Of a stretch of 64,000 nt of DNA, positions 9,847 to 22,319 are shown one piece after another. Below the pieces are notes generated by a model that made no database searches, was not told the DNA's origin, and saw nothing but the letters and a program-made list of their open reading frames with translations. Both the position numbers and the translations under genes were made by a program. Source of the DNA: Carnegiea gigantea (taxonomy: Eukaryota; Streptophyta; Magnoliopsida; Caryophyllales; Cactaceae); NCBI GenBank assembly GCA_029747015.1, contig JAKOGI010002208.1, positions 30,001-94,000 on the forward strand. Direction: 5' to 3'. Position 1 is the first letter of the stretch; the number at the start of each line of letters is the position of its first letter.

Positions 9847-11260
9847 GAATTCTTGATTACAGGGTGGCTGATCTTTCTCTCTCTAGAGGGAATAATTCTT
9901 CTTGTGAATCTTGTTTTACTCCTTCCTGTAAGTTTCCAAAACTCTTGAATAATTTATTCACGAGGAATTTGAAAATTAAACGAAGTTGTAATTGACTTGG
10001 AAGTGCAATTATCGACCCTGTTTTCAGGGAGAGAATGATTGAATGAATAAGCACATGCACTTGTGCTGAGTAAGTTATCTCTGGCTTTGACAACGTGCTG
10101 CAGGAAAGGTAGGAAGTTCAAACTTCAAAGCTGGCATTATTAATCGAAAAAGATTTTTGTAATCCCAATTCTAAAAGCTTGCCTGCTCTTTTATTTTTTG
10201 TTTTTTGTCTTTGATGTAAATCATCTACACATTAGTTGTTTGAGGTCCCACATTTATTGAGGGCGATTGACGCTTACAATTTGGCTCTTTGTTTAAAGGC
10301 TTGTGGTAATTAAGAGGGGGTCATGATTATATATCCACATTCATATCAAACACCTTCAAACCCTCTGGCGCAGTATCTGTTGAATCAAATTCGGCTTGAT
10401 AGATAAATATCAATTTGTCTATGGCAAATTCAGTATCGAATTATACGAGTCTTCTAGGCGAATGATATATTTTTTTCTTTGAAACTCTATACGTCTCTAC
10501 ATACAAACAAGGCTTAATGAATAGCCCTTTCAGATGTAAAGAAACTTCTCCTATCTACATATTTGCGCCCATGAAGATATGCTACTAAAAATCTAGAAAC
10601 AAATAGAGTTTATAGGGATTACCATATTGCGTCATTCTCTTAATTCATATCATTTAAGGCATACCTTTGCATGTGATGCATGCCATATAGATATGTTCAC
10701 ACCTATTTATAAAAAGAATGCATCCTTTCATGAAACATCATTCCAAAAGAGACATTTCTCTTCAGGAGTACAATCCTTCAAGGAGGAGATATAAATTCCT
10801 GCTTACATGTCTTCTTGAATAATAATTTCACAAATTATTACTTATATATGTTTTATAGTATTTTCATTTGTATGAAAATTTCCTTCAGCAGTATGTGGGG
10901 ATACCAACTTAGATTAGTTAATGATATGAAATTTGTTATTTTTAAATAAGGTTTCAATTTTTTAGTAATCTAAACATTAACAACAAGTGATGTAAAAGCT
11001 AACTTCTTGTGGTTGATCATAACTTAATTTCAATTAAATAAAGGATCAAAGACCAAAGAGATTAAAACGTCAAATGTGAAGATCACATATAACTATGATT
11101 GTTATAGTGAATTCCACAAAGGCTATTCCGCCGGACTTTAAATCAACAATCTTTCTAATGCATCTAATTTTTCTAAAGAACAAAAAGGTAAATGACAATT
11201 ACATCGGTCAAGCATTTTTGACTCATAAATTTTCTTGCATGCTAGCTTAGTCATCATAAG
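9847..11260. other. Sequence upstream of the SWEET fragment, no gene seen
   Basis: AT-rich DNA. It would include the 5' untranslated region and promoter of the SWEET copy, with a TC/GA-rich run near 9876-9890. I recognise no coding exon, RNA gene or repeat family. The last five bases (ATAAG) are the candidate target duplication of the next element. Confidence 0.4.
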
Positions 11261-12381
11261 TGTTACACTCCTAAAAGGAGGGGTAGTAATACCACAAGCA
11301 TATGCTTGTCAGTCGTAGTACTTGAAAGTCGAATCCACAGGGATGGGATCGAATTTAAGTTACTACAACTAAAACTAACCCATAATAATTAAACTGAAAG
11401 CATAAAACAGGTAAAACAGAATCATTTGACCAATAGCATTGAAACTAATCTGAGCATGATTAAACTTGTAAATTAAATATCAACTGTTAAAGAAATTATC
11501 ACAACTACTAATGAGATTATAAATTCTAATTAACCAAGAGACAAGGGATAGGAAAGAGATAACCACAACCACTTAAAGCCAATGAGAAAAATGAAATCTT
11601 CAATGAGTGTCAATCACGAGTATTCAACATCCACTATGAACCCAAAGGAATAATAAAAATTGAAACTTTGAATGAAATAATTTTGAATGTGACAAAGACT
11701 AAACTAAAATTGAAACTACAAAACTTGAATTGAAACTAGATCTAGAAAAATTGAAATAAAACTAAAACTAAAAGAATTGCATAGAACTCAAATCGAAAGA
11801 ATTGCCAAAATTATAATAATCTATAAAACTACTAAAAGATAAAGCTAGAATGGAGAGGGAGAGCAAATTGATTGATTAAAAGCCACCAAAGGACCCCTAT
11901 TTATATTAGAGTTAAGTCCCCAGCTTTCCTAATTATATTAAATTTCTTATTTTTGAAGTAATTTTACCACTTTCTCAATTATACTTAATTGCCAATTTCT
12001 AATTTCTTCATTGATTTGGAAAGAGACTCCATCATCATATTTCTTCAATTCCTTCATAGCCTCAATCCTAAACATTCCAATTTTCACATGTTAATCATCG
12101 TATGATCTGCTGGTCTTGATTCGGTGTGTTGAAGGAGAGTGAGGTATTCACTTTTCGCCTGAGGATAAAACAAGGATCGGGCTAGGCTTGCACAAGAGCT
12201 GGGTCACCACACTAATTAATGAAAAATCATCTATTAAACCTTCAATTTATGAGTTCTTTTTCTTATCCACTTATTACCTACAAAACTACACAAAATCCTA
12301 TTAAAACACAAAATAATCTCAAAGATAACTAAAATCTAGGTCAATAGAGGTATAATATTTAGCACTTTTGATGACTAAACA
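11261..12381 (-). repeat. Left (3') LTR of the Athila/Tat-like element
   Basis: Starts TGTTACACTCC and, by the polypyrimidine run that follows, ends CTAAACA (minus-strand start TGTTTAG), giving TGTT...AACA ends and 1121 bp. The minus strand carries TATAAATAGGGG near 11893-11907, a likely promoter TATA box. The right boundary is inferred from the polypurine tract, not from the partner LTR, which is truncated. Confidence 0.65.
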
Positions 12382-12400
12382 AATACCTCCACCCCAAGAT
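12382..12400 (-). other. Polypurine tract of the Athila/Tat-like element
   Basis: Minus strand CTTGGGGTGGAGG followed by TATTT and the LTR start TGTTTAG. Confidence 0.5.
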
Positions 12401-14453
12401 TTTGCTTGTTTTTGAGTAAAAGAAAATAAAAGAAAGTATACATAATACACCTAACTCACTTTCATATGAATTACGGTTGAACTTAGCACGCGCAACAAGC
12501 TCTTTAAACCCCTAGTTCCCCCTAGCGGACGATTGTGGTCTTGTTAGAGTTTGCTGAAGATATATCCACAAAATTTTTGAAGAAGAAGAGAGAAACTGAA
12601 AGGAAAATAGAAAACCTCTTTGAATTTTTCAAATATAATAAAATACACAAAAGGAAAAACTATATGCACTTGCCCAACTAATCACCTTTGCAACCAAAAT
12701 ATCAAATTATACACATGCACAAGGTACATATTAAGACTCTTAATCCTCAAGGATCACACCCACGCACCAATTTTTCACCTCATAGACCATCAAAACAGTG
12801 AGTCCATCTAGTACATAGTGTGCAAGTGTACCATCACGTTGGGAATTAAGTTTTCCAAGGTTTGATTCAATCCCACTTGACTACTTTATAGACTTATTGA
12901 CTTGGGAAGGAAGATTTTCTAGCAGTAGTATTGCTGCAAAGAGTAGCACCCAATATAGCATGCCTCAAAAGGTTACTTATCATTCCTGACTTTATAACTT
13001 TTTATTTTGATTTTTTCTTCTTTTTTTATTTTTTCAACTATTTTTATTTTTTTGCTATATTAAAAGGCAAGTGGGAAAATCGCACCATGAAAGTACAAGA
13101 CCTTAAGATAAAGGTGATATGTAAATAAGGGCTGGATTCAACATTATGATGGAATAACGAGGTTAGAACTAAGGAAAGAAATGGTACACTTTGGACTGAG
13201 GCATATCATATACACAATACTTATATACAACTCAATACTAAGTCAGAGGGAGTCAAAATTAATCAAGATGGTACAACTTCCAAAATCACACAAAAATAGA
13301 AATTTTTTTGGGTTTTCTCAAAAAAATTTCTCTTTTCTTCTTTTTTCAAAAAATTTTGAAGCATAGCTTTTCCTTCCCCACACCAAGATGACACAATGTC
13401 CACATTGTGGGAAATGAGCAGTAAGAACACAAAATAAAAGCAAGGCAAAAATAAAAGACATGATACTCATAGTACACAAGCGATAGAATAATAATATTAG
13501 GTCAGATACAAAATTACACATAAGTTATAGCTTCCTAAAATTTATTTAGACAGAGGCTTATAGAGGATTAACCACTCTACAACAAGCAGAACATAGCTAC
13601 TCAAGTCATAACGCATTAGTGAATAGAGTTAAAGCTAGAATAAGTACCTCCATATGATCAATGTAGTACAATTAAGGGCTTATTTCAACTTATCAAATCG
13701 TTGGGCCCAGTCATGAAATAGACAGAAATACTCAAACCAAGCCAGCAAATTGATCATCTGCCTAGCAAGTTGATCATCATAAACAAGTTGTCGATGCATA
13801 TAAATGGGTCGTAAGTCCACAAGTCTCTTAATCTTGACATGCTCAACAGTTTAGTCCAAATCAACAATCATTGGCATAAGAGTGTCAAACTTTAAAAATT
13901 CAGACTTGGATGGCTCAAAGAGATGATTAGTTATGCTATGGTCAAAACAAAAGGATTCATATTCAACATAGATATCCACATTCAGATCTTCATTGACATC
14001 AAACACACATAAAAAAAAAAAAAAAAAAAACTCATATTCCACAGAGAAATGACCATCATCAAATTTCAAATTAGTAAGCTCAACCACCCCCTCATATCAC
14101 TCTTGTACACAAATATCTTCTGATTCATTAAAGTGATGATGCTTATTGAACTAACTAGCACTTTTAAATTCTTCACCCTCCTCAAACTCACAAGAGCTAT
14201 TAAAAGGGGTAGATGGGTCGGTAGAAACCTCAGTAAAATCCCTAGGTGTGCTTGTTTGGGGTGTAAAGTCATGCGATAGAGACATAGGAAGGTCATTCTC
14301 TTACCCTAGGTAAGGAAAAGACATATCATCATACAAGTCGATCCTAGATTATTTGGAACGCTCAAAACCATCATAAAAACTGACTGCAGGTTCAAGAGAT
14401 CCTAAACCAGAGTTAGACTCATGCAAATTATAATCCTCCCCACTCTAATTAAA
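12401..14453 (-). other. Non-coding internal region of the Athila/Tat-like element
   Basis: No conserved pol motif on either strand. A minus-strand frame at 13851-14087 reads NLKFDDGHFSVEYEF and similar acidic/aromatic repeats, which I take to be a decayed part of the element's own frame downstream of gag. A run of about 19 A (14013-14031) and several T-rich runs are present. Confidence 0.5.
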
Positions 14454-15000
14454 CTAGTGGGAATATATACTAATTCTCTCCTTCATAGTCTCTATAATTT
14501 TATCTGTCAATTTATATATCGTCTTTCCAAGACTTCCACATGTAGCATCAACATAATCATGATAAGCACAATTGTGAACATCATTATCAAAAGACTCACA
14601 ATAATCGCAACAAAAAGAAATCAAACAAGAGTGAGATGGGTAATGATAAGACTTACTAAAGTGATCCTAGTGGTGAGGAGTGACATGAAAAGCGTACTCG
14701 CCATGAGTCGCGTATTGTAAGGTCCCTCTAGGTTGCTCAAACTCCGAAGTATCCCAAGCTAATTTTTTGAAGAAATTCCAAACCTCATCTTAAGTTTTGG
14801 ACAATAATCCTAGTAATCCTCTAGGATACATACTCAACATAACCTCTAAATTCAGCATTCAAACCCAATACAAGGACCTCACAAACTTTGCATTTTTAAA
14901 AATTTTGATGAAGTTGAGTACGATAATCATTAAGTCTCGATAAATAGCTCTAGAAAGGTTTATGCTCAAATGGTGAGAAATGAAAAACTCGCATTCTTTG
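14454..15000 (-). pseudogene. Decayed gag with a mutated zinc knuckle
   Basis: On the minus strand the interval 14454-14725 reads LQYATHGEYAFHVTPHH, stop, DHFSKSYHYPSHS, then CDYCESFDNDVHNC and a tail with KTIYKLTDKIIETMKERI. The spacing C-x2-C-x4-N-x4-C at 14568-14609 is a gag knuckle whose His is Asn. Upstream, WNFFKKLAWDTSEFE resembles the end of a gag capsid domain but lies behind further stops. Several stops and no intact frame make this a pseudogene. Confidence 0.6.
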
Positions 15001-15690
15001 ATTATTTTTTTTTTGGATTTTCTAATTTTTTTCAATTTTTGTTTTTAATACAAAAATAGAAAAGTAGGAAAAATGAAAAACACAAAACAAAAAGAAAATA
15101 AATAGCAAATTTGACAAAGCTACAAACTCAGAATTATATACACAGTTAAAATCTAGCAAAAATCAAACATAACATGCACATTTTTCCCCCTCATTTTTTT
15201 AGAGCTAGAATTATGTAGAAAAATCAAAATAGAAAACTATTTCTGAAAATTCAGAAAAATCCAGAAATTCTGAAAATTTCCATAGAACTCCACCTAGACT
15301 CTAAAAGGCTCTAGAGACCAACTAAAAATATTAGAAAAGCAAAATGAGCACTGTGCAAAAAAAAAAACGCAAAATAGAAACCTGTAAATAGAAAAAACTA
15401 CCTTTGTTGCACTGATTTTGTTCTGGTTGCACCTGCACTATTCACACATGTTGTATTCTGTTTAGATTTTTTTATATAAGACATAAAATTCAATTGCAAA
15501 ACTAATTAAAGCAAGAATAAACCTAAAGAAAATCAAATTATAAATTCTAATACAGAAACAATAACACAAGAAATCTAAACTAAAAACAATTAAAACTAAA
15601 TAAACATCACATATCAAAACCAAAAACACACTAGGAAGATTCAATCAAATAACCTAGGACTCAATTTACAACCTAATTTCACAAACTCCA
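15001..15690 (-). other. Leader of the Athila/Tat-like element
   Basis: AT-rich sequence between the primer-binding site and the gag remnant, with homopolymer A and T runs. No coding signal seen. Confidence 0.45.
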
Positions 15691-15708
15691 TCACTGACAA
15701 CGGCGCTA
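15691..15708 (-). other. Degenerate tRNA-Asp primer-binding site
   Basis: Minus strand TAGCGCCGTTGTCAGTGA matches 14 of 18 bases of the tRNA-Asp complement used by Athila/Tat elements (TGGCGCCGTTGCCGGGGA), six bases from the LTR edge at 15715. Confidence 0.7.
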
Positions 15709-15714
15709 AAAATT

Positions 15715-16582
15715 TGTTACGCTTTTAAAAGGAGATATAGTGATATCGCAAGGGTGTGGTTGTCACTCGTAGTACCTAAAGGTTGAATCCACATGGATGG
15801 GTTCGAAGGCCATCACAACTAAAACTAATCTATATTAATTAAATTTAAAACAAGAAACAGACAAAACAAATCATTCGACCAATAGAATTGAAACTAGTAT
15901 GAACATGGTTAAAAATGTACAGTAAATGTCAACTATTAAAAAAATTATCACAACAACTAATGAAATTATAAATTTTAACTAACTAAGAGACAAGGGAGAT
16001 GAAAGAGATTACCAAAACCACTTAATGCCAATGAAGAAAATGAAATCTTCAATGAGTATCAATCACGAGTATTCAACATCCATTATGAATACAAATGAAT
16101 AATAAGAGTTGAAACTTTGAATGAGATAATGTTGGAGGTGACAAAAAATTAAACTAAAATTAAAACCGCAAAACGTGAATTGAAATAATAATTAGAAAAA
16201 TTGAAATAAAACTAAAACTCAAATAATTACATAAAAGTCAAATTGAAATAATTTCTAAAATTATAATAATCTCTAAAAATACTATAAACTAAAGCGAGAA
16301 TTGAGAGGGAGAGGAAATTGATTGATTAGAGAGTACCCAAGGACCCCTATTTATATTAGACTTTCCTAGTTACATAAGACTTCTTATTTTGCAAGTAATT
16401 TTCCTACTTTTCTAATTGTACCCAACTTGCCAACTTCTAAGCTCTTCATTGATTTGGAAAGGGATTCCACCGCGATATTTCTTCAATTCCTTCACAACTT
16501 CAATCCTAAACTTTCCAACTTTGACGTGCTAATTGTTGTATGATTTGTAGGACTTGACTTTGTTTGTTGAAGGAGAGTGGGA
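15715..16582 (-). repeat. Right (5') LTR of the Athila/Tat-like element, cut short
   Basis: 868 bp aligning with 11261-12145 of the left LTR, opening TGTTACGC and carrying the same TATAAATAGGGG box on the minus strand near 16345. Alignment stops in GAAGGAGAGTGGGA, where the copia gag-only LTR begins. The missing part corresponds to about 12146-12381 of the left LTR. Confidence 0.75.
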
Positions 16583-17613
16583 TTTTGGCCCGATTTTAAC
16601 TAGTTAAATCATCCAAGAAGGGGGTGAATAGGGTGATGATCAAAGTCTCAAAACAATCAAATGCAGAAAAATAAATGTGGGCAAGACACGTGTATTTTTT
16701 AATGAGGTTAGTCTCAACCAGGCTTAGTCCCTACCTAGAATTCCCTAACTCTAGGATTAACCCAATTTTATTAGGAGGGATTACACAACTGTCGAGTACA
16801 CGAACTCTAAATTCCAAACCCCAAGTTGACCCTTCAAGAAGTCCATGGCAAAGTTGACCCTTCGACTCTATAATCCAGCCCAATTACAACTAGAGTAACA
16901 CAACTCAATAAATTAAGTGAATAAGAGAATGATATTTGCAAGTGTGGCTCTTAATTCTTGTTCTTCGCTTGTGCTCTCTCTCGTGTGCTCTTTCCAGCTG
17001 CCAATTCCTCTCATTTCTATAGCCAAGAGGTGTTGGAGAGGTTGGAGTAAAACTTGGTAAGCGACCGTTGCACCAAATAAGGAATGTCAATCTTCTATCT
17101 TGTTTCAAGGCCTTGAACCTAGTCTTTCAAGCCCTTGAGTTTTGCAGTTCTGCACAACATTTTTCTTTTTATCTTAAAAGGCTAATTCCCTTATTTTTTG
17201 TAGAAAATCTTGGTTGAGAGAGTAATCTAGAAGCTGGTTAATTTTGCAGCACAATAATTCAAAATGTTATATCAAAAGATAATACCGTATTTTGTCCGAA
17301 TCTTGTGGCATTTGATAAATATAGAATCATAATCTCATAATCAAATTTGAATTACAAAATATAATATCATATAGATTATATATTCAAATTTGAATTCTAT
17401 AAATCATCTCAAGATATTGTGGCAACTTATATCAACTCAATTAAGCAATATACACTAGAATACTAATGTTCACTTGGAATCATAACATATTTAAACAACA
17501 TAAATTTTAAGATAATTTAAATATAACATGACGAATATGTCAATTGACCAATCCATTTTTGTCTTTCATTAAACATATTAGAAAACACATCTTAAGCTTA
17601 ACGGAAGCTAACA
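16583..17613 (-). repeat. LTR B1, left terminal LTR of the array
   Basis: 1031 bp; left edge TTTTGGCCCG (one base from the usual TGTTGGCCCG), right edge GCTAACA, then ATCTCCCC, the polypurine tract on the minus strand. A CTATAGAAATGAG box around 17010-17025 on the minus strand corresponds to the CTATAAAAATGAG TATA-like box of the other copies. Confidence 0.85.
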
Positions 17614-18879
17614 ATCTCCCCTTTTTTGATGAAAGACAAAACCCTGCAAAAATAGATCTTATGAACTTACCCATGTGTTTGCAAAATAAATTAGCTTACC
17701 CTAATCTTTCTCTCCCTTTTTTTATTTCATCAAAAAGGTTGCACAAGAAGGGGAAATCCAAAATGCATGTTTCATATGCAATACTTATGACCTTACACTT
17801 AGTATCTTCAAACTTATACAATAAGAGCATTAGTGCTACCAAAGAGGATTCTCTCTTAATGTATGGAAAATATTCAATATCAAATAAAACATATAGCAAT
17901 AGTTGTATTCAAGATCATATCCCATGTAAAACTAACTCCCCCTTAATGAATAAATAATCAAGATTATGCATAGAGTTAGTAAGAGATGCTACAATATATA
18001 AAATGTAAGCGATTAAGATACACAAAATAACTCACTCCCTTTTCTACGACATATGCAAATAGCAAATTGATACATATTTATAGCTCCCCCTTGACACAAT
18101 AATGGCATATAGAGGTGCTCCCCCTCAATGTAGCACATATATAAGTAATATAGAAGAAATAATAATATCAAGGTTAATCACATATGCCAGCACATATTAA
18201 CTTAATATTCTCATGAGGAACACAGAGATGCACGTGAGAGCACTAATACGACAATTTTCTCCCTTCAAGAATAAATCAAGGTTATAGCAGAATAATCAAG
18301 TAATATGAATTTTTTTTCCTTATAGAAATAAGCAACATCATGTATGCGCATGTTAGAGATCATAACAATTGCGGACCAAAAAAAATCACATACAAGATAT
18401 CATATGCGTACAAATAGTTACATGTCATACTCGCATAAAATATGACATAATATTAATCATGCTCACCTTCTAAAGATAATTAAGCAAATTAAAATTCAAA
18501 AATTTGAAAATCAAAATTTCTCAAATAGGAAGTGAATCATGCAAAGATAACAACACCTTCCATTTGGTAAGAATTCAAATTTTGATTTCTATTCATGTTG
18601 TTGAAATAAAAATTCAAACCCTTGATTCAGTCACACCAAAATTTCTAGTTTCTGCCTACAGTTCAAGGCCTAAAACTGTATCGCAAGTCCTTAAAATTTG
18701 CACACTGAATTAATTACCAATTATTTCAATCTCCTAGGACCACAAAGCAATTTCCATGAGGACTTCAACATTTCTCTGGCATCCAATTTCGAAATTTCAT
18801 GTTTTATTCTCATGTAGATGCAAGATGTTCTGTAAAACAAACTTATACCTTTCTCAAAGCGCATTTAGAAAATTCAGCT
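17614..18879 (-). other. Unit 1 segment between gag and 3' LTR with repeated polypurine tracts
   Basis: Minus-strand polypurine runs at 17614-17625, about 17708-17720, 17935-17945, 18083-18092 and 18118-18126. Several similar tracts ahead of the 3' LTR are a known trait of Sireviruses. I see no conserved coding in the sense direction. Confidence 0.6.
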
Positions 18880-19951
18880 CCATAATTGTAATTATTCGCA
18901 TTTGGTATCCAAATTTGTGTGCAACTAGGATCATTCTTTTAATGGGACAATGAGTTGAAATATGTCCTATTTTACAACAATAATTCCAAGTAATAGAAGT
19001 CTTACTTTTCTAGTAAGTTGATCTAACAAAGCATTTTTTATATGACTTCTTTTTGTTGAACGGATTAAAACCGATTCCTTCTTTGTTAGATGACCTTTTT
19101 TGTGTGCCAATAATTTTATTTAAATTCTCTTGTTTTTGAAAATTTTGAGACAATTTTTTCAAGATCAGCACACTTTAGTTGGAGTTCATCTTTTTCTTTC
19201 TCAAGATGGACAACTTTCTCTTGAAAACTTTTAAAATCATTAGACAGTAAATCACTTCATTTTCGAAATTCAATATTTTCTTGCGACAATTAAAAATACC
19301 TTTTCTTCAAATCATTATTTTAGAAATGCGTCCTTCCTAGCATTTAATATAATAAAGCAAGACTTTTATTAACTTACGTTTAGAATAATTCTGAAGAGAG
19401 TCATATACCTAATTCAAAATGTCATATTCCATTTTCTCTTCTACTTCATCATCACTTGTGCAAGCGTCATCATCATCATTGTCGCTTGCATCCTAATCTT
19501 GAACTTCTTTATTTACCATGAGACAAAAATGAGTAATCTCTTTTTCTCACTCAAGTTGCCAAGCATATTATCCCTTCTTGACGATTTGGGATTTTCATGG
19601 CTTGTTTCTTCATATAGTAATGTGAGTTTTCCCCCAAAGATCTTTAGCTGTCTCAAAATAGCAAACACAGTTAAATATTTCATCATTTAGAGCACATTGC
19701 AAAATATATAAAACTCTAGAATTTTTCTCAAGCATCTCGTAGTCATCTTGAGCGTATTTACTCTTTGGCTTGATAATAGTACTTCCATCGTCTCTTGTCC
19801 AATTTGGTACAAAAGAACCATTCGAAATGATGTCCCGAAGATAAAAAATGATGGATCTAATAAATTATTTCATCCTGCACTTCCAAAGAGAAAAATTAGT
19901 TTCATCAAAGATTGGAGTACAGTTGATGGAAGCATTTAATAAACTAGCTAT
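18880..19951 (-). pseudogene. gag: Copia-type gag, unit 1, decayed
   Basis: Reading from 19951 the start codon is ATA instead of ATG. Recognisable pieces are the TNFSLWKCRM-like beginning, the acidic NDDDDACTS/DEVEEKME stretch near 19440-19500, and a knuckle at 18947-18988 reading WNYCCKIGHISTHC, in which the first Cys is Trp. Stops and shifts divide the frame throughout. Confidence 0.7.
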
Positions 19952-19993
19952 GGATCTAGCTATAGACGGTCAAGTCTTAAAATAATAGTTCCG

Positions 19994-20005
19994 ACTCTGA
20001 TACCA
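19994..20005 (-). other. Primer-binding site, unit 1
   Basis: Minus strand TGGTATCAGAGT, one base from the initiator-Met complement, two bases from LTR B2. Confidence 0.7.
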
Positions 20006-20007
20006 AT

Positions 20008-21035
20008 CGTTGGCCCGATTTTAACTAGTTAAATTATCCTAGAAGGGGGGTGAATAGGGTGATGATCAAAATCTCAAAACAATCAGACGTGGAAAAATAA
20101 ATGTGGGTAAGACACGTGCATTTTTTAACAAGGTTAGTCTCAACCAGGCTTAATCCCCACCTAGAGTTCCCTAACTCTAGGATCAACCCAATTTTATTAT
20201 GAGGGATTACACAACTGTCAAGTACACCTACTCTAAATTCTAAGCCACAAGTTGACCTATCAACAAGTCCATGGTAAAGTTAACCCTTCGACTCTATAAT
20301 CCAACCCAATTACAATTAGAGTAACACAACTCAACAAATTAAGTGCTCAAAAGAATGATATTTACAAGTGTGGCTCTCAGTTCATGTTCTTTGCTTGTGC
20401 TCTATCTTGTGTGCTCTTTCTAGCTGCCAATTCCTCTCATTTTTATAGCCAAGAGGTGTCGGAGAAGTTGGAGTAAAACTTGGTAAGCGACCGTTGCACC
20501 AAATAAGGAAAGTCAATGTTCTATCCTATTTCAAGGCTCTGAACCTAGTCTTTCAAGCTCTTACGTTTCGCAGTTCTGCTCAACATTTTTTTTTTAATCT
20601 TAAACGGCTAACTCCTTTATTTTTTGAAGAAAATCTTCACTGAGAGAGTAATCTAGAAGCTGGTTAATTTTGTAGTACAATCTTTCAAAACATTATATCA
20701 AAAGATAATATCGTATTTTGACTGGATCTTGGCATTTGATAAATATAAAATCATAATCTCATAATTAAATTTGAATTAAAAAATATAATACCATAAAGAT
20801 TACATATTTAAATTTGAATTCTAAATCATCTCAAGATATTGTGGTAACATTTATTAACTCAATTAAGCAATATACACTAGCATGCCAATATTCACTTAGA
20901 ATCGTAACATATTTAAACAATATAAATTTTAAATAATTTAAATATAACATGACGAATATATCAATTGACCAATCCATTTTTGTCTTTTATCAAAACATAT
21001 TAGAAAACACATCTTAACCTTAAGGAAAGCTAACA
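20008..21035 (-). repeat. LTR B2
   Basis: 1028 bp; left edge CGTTGGCCCG (TG changed to CG), right edge GCTAACA followed by ATCTCCCC. Very similar to LTR B1. Confidence 0.87.
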
Positions 21036-22319
21036 ATCTCCCCTTTTTGATGAAAGACAAAACCATGTAAAAATAGATCTTATGAACTTACCCACGTGTT
21101 TGCAAAAATAAATTAGCTTACCCTAATCTTTCTCCCCCTTTTTGCATTTCATCAAAAAGGTTGCACAAGAAGGAGAAATCCAAAATGCATGTTTCATATG
21201 CAGTACTTATGACTTACACTTACTACCTTCAAACTTATCCAATAAAAGCATTAGTGCTACTAAAGAGGAATCCCTCTTAGTTTATGGAAAATATTCAATA
21301 TCAAATAAAACCTACAGCAATAGTTGCATTTCAAGATCTTATCCCAAATAAGACTAATTTCCCCTTAAAGAATAAATAATCAAGATTATGCATAGAGTTA
21401 GTAAGAGATGCTATGATGTGTAAAATATAAGTGATTGAGATACACGAAATAACTCACTCCCTTTTCTACGACACATACAAATAGCAAATTGATACATATT
21501 TATAGCTCCCCCTTGACACATTAATAGCATATAGAGGTGCTCCCCCTCAATATGGCACTCTTATAAATAATATAGAGGAAATGATAATATCAAGGTTAAT
21601 CACATATGCCAGCACATGTTAACTTAATATTCTCATGAGGAACACAGAGATGCACATGAGGATATTAATACAACAATTTTCTCCTTTCGAGAATAAATCA
21701 AGGTTATAGCAGAATAATCAAGTAATATAATTTTTTTCCCTTATAGAAATAAGCAACATCATGTATGCACATGTTAGAGATCATAACAATTATGGACCCA
21801 AAAAAAATCACATACAAGATATCACATGCATACAAATAATTACATGTCATGCTCGCATAAAATATAACGTAATATTAATCACGCTGACCTTCCAAAGATA
21901 ATTAAGCAAATTAAAATTCAAAAATTTAAAAATCAAAACTACTCAAATAGCAAGTAAGTCATGCAAAGATAATAGCATCTTCCGTTTGGTAAGAATTTAA
22001 ATTTTGATTTCTATTCATGTTGTTGAAATAGAAATTCAAGCCCTTGATTAAGTCACACCAAAATTTGTAGTTTCTGCCTACAGTTCAAGGCCTTAAACTG
22101 TATTGCATGACCTTGAAATCTGCGCACTGAATTGATTACCAATTATTTCAATCTCTTTGGATCATAAAGCAATTTGCATGAGTACTTCAACATTTCTCAG
22201 GCACCCAATTTCGGACTTTCATGTTTTGTTCTCATGTAGAGGCAAGATGTCCTCTAAAACAAACTTATACCTTTCTCAAAGCACATTTAGAAAATTCAGC
22301 TCCATAATTGTAATTATTC
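21036..22319 (-). other. Unit 2 polypurine-tract segment
   Basis: Same organisation as in unit 1, with minus-strand purine runs at 21036-21047, near 21133, near 21361, near 21509 and near 21541. No coding seen. Confidence 0.55.

Larger units (their letters stand above)
11261..16582 (-). mobile_element. Old non-autonomous tRNA-Asp-primed LTR element (Athila/Tat-like), interrupted
   Basis: Two related LTR sequences start at 11261 and 15715, both opening TGTTAC and sharing long stretches (for example GGACCCCTATTTATATTA and GTTGAAGGAGAGTG). A degenerate primer-binding site of the tRNA-Asp type lies six bases from the right LTR, fixing the orientation as minus. The internal region is about 3.3 kb with a decayed gag and no recognisable protease, reverse transcriptase or integrase, so this is a large retrotransposon derivative. 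The right LTR stops at 16582 where the tandem copia gag-only array begins. LTR divergence by eye is well above that of the nested full-length elements, so this is an older insertion. Confidence 0.72.

Noticed and set aside
14013..14031. Run of about 19 A as a LINE or SINE tail
   Set aside because: No target duplication or upstream coding of a non-LTR element is seen; the surrounding sequence belongs to the Athila/Tat-like internal region.
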